DNA of 5,919 bases from Lachnospiraceae bacterium (lineage in GTDB: Bacteria; Bacillota; Clostridia; Lachnospirales; Lachnospiraceae), in NCBI GenBank assembly GCA_004556655.1, contig SFGF01000117.1:1-5919 (forward strand), read 5' to 3'. Of this stretch, positions 5,275 through 5,919 are shown piece after piece (the stretch's first letter is position 1; every line of letters starts with the position of its first letter). The notes beneath the pieces are model-generated. The model ran no database searches. It was not told where the DNA came from and saw nothing but the letters and a program-made list of their open reading frames with translations. The position numbers and the translations under genes are program-made.

Positions 5275-5919
5275 ATGAATGAAAAATACCTTTTTAAATT
5301 ACTGCAGGATATGCAGTTAAAAAATTTTACATCAAATACATGTGAAGACTATTATCGTTTTGTGAAAAGATTTCTTGATTTCACTAATAAGGATGCCATG
5401 TCCATTACCTACGCTGATATTCGGAAATTTATATTCTACATGAAAGATTATGAGAACAAAAAAGCTTCCACAATTAATGTCTATACTGCAGCGATCCGTT
5501 TCTTCTTTGAATACACTCTTGGATATGTGTGGGATTCCAAAAAAATACCAAAAATGAAACGCGACAGGCAGCTCCCTATAATCCTTACCCGGGAACAGGT
5601 AAACCTACTTATTGATTCTATGGATAACTATAAGCACAAGGCCATCACTGCAACGATGTATTCCTCCGGTCTTCGGGTCAGTGAAGTCTGCCATCTGCGC
5701 TATGAAGATATCCGCAGGAAACAGATGATGATACATGTTCCATTGTCAAAGAACCGACAGGACCGCTATACCATATTAAGTGACAGGAACCTGGAAATCC
5801 TTACAGAATACTGGTACCGTTATAACCGCCCGATGGGATGGCTGTTTCCAAGCACAGTAAGGGATGAGCCACTTACCAGTTCAACCGTTCAACTATTCAT
5901 AAAAAATCATGCACGGAAA
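5275..5919 (+). CDS. Tyrosine recombinase resembling IS91-associated integrases (partial, 3' end missing)
   Basis: The frame is open from ATG 5275 to the window end (215 codons). GGAGGA (5262-5267) lies seven bases upstream. Residues about 3-85 form a SAM-like core-binding domain (LQDMQLKNFTSNT, then YYRFVKRFLDF). The catalytic domain begins near LPIILTREQVNLLID (about 100). Visible catalytic residues are Arg134 (SSGLRVSEVCHL) and the likely hairpin lysine Lys159 (PLSKNRQDRY). The His-x-x-Arg, second His and Tyr lie beyond the edge. The LPIILTREQV and WLFPS (about 189-193) style matches short integrases of roughly 280-300 residues that I recall immediately upstream of IS91-family transposases in Clostridia and Bacteroidetes. 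That would predict an IS91-type gene to the right. It is transcribed divergently from the other recombinases and differs from them, so it belongs to a separate element. Confidence 0.9.
   Translation, partial: MNEKYLFKLLQDMQLKNFTSNTCEDYYRFVKRFLDFTNKDAMSITYADIRKFIFYMKDYENKKASTINVYTAAIRFFFEYTLGYVWDSKKIPKMKRDRQLPIILTREQVNLLIDSMDNYKHKAITATMYSSGLRVSEVCHLRYEDIRRKQMMIHVPLSKNRQDRYTILSDRNLEILTEYWYRYNRPMGWLFPSTVRDEPLTSSTVQLFIKNHARK

Noticed and set aside
1..5919. CRISPR arrays, tRNA or rRNA genes
   Set aside because: No regularly spaced direct repeats and no tRNA cloverleaf or rRNA signature were seen on reading the window.

Overview
The window looks like chromosomal or integrated mobile DNA from a low-to-moderate GC Firmicute, most likely an anaerobic gut Clostridium relative (Lachnospiraceae or Oscillospiraceae type). 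The basis is the strong AGGAGG ribosome sites, the codon usage, and protein families that I know mainly from such genomes. This is an inference from style, not a database match.

Left third (1-1542, + strand): a compact thiol-redox operon. It opens with the last 19 codons of a gene whose end resembles a thioredoxin-reductase-type flavoprotein. Next come a 71-residue four-cysteine membrane protein (DUF6132-like), a CcdA-type transmembrane electron carrier, and a membrane-anchored TlpA/ResA-like thioredoxin with a WCSPC active site. The genes are 1-9 bases apart or overlap. The natural reading is electron flow from cytosolic NAD(P)H through thioredoxin and CcdA to the extracytoplasmic TlpA-like protein. 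A strong hairpin at 1573-1625 separates this operon from the convergent genes to the right.

Middle (1633-4920, - strand): wreckage of mobile elements. A conjugative or mobilisation relaxase is present only as its C-terminal part (1633 to about 2811-2823). It keeps the histidine cluster but has lost its N-terminus with the catalytic tyrosine. Its 5' edge abuts a cluster of tyrosine recombinases transcribed in the same direction. The first (3695-4906) is intact with all catalytic residues. It is followed by an N-terminal stub of a second (3295-3693) and a C-terminal stub of what I believe is a third (2870-3298). The stubs meet at about 3312-3318 out of frame, as expected from an internal deletion in an ancestral three-recombinase element resembling the Tn554 tnpA/tnpB type.

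Right end (4907-5919): a 368-base gene-free stretch rich in inverted repeats (4920-4947, 4983-5006, 5014-5026, and a nested 80-base dyad at 5072-5151). It is followed on the + strand by a fourth tyrosine recombinase (from 5275) that runs off the window. This one resembles the short integrases often found next to IS91-type transposases.

I see no convincing new defence or biosynthetic system. The points most worth a second look are the recombinase deletion fusion, the beheaded relaxase, the four-cysteine mini-protein in the redox operon, and the nested dyad before the last recombinase.
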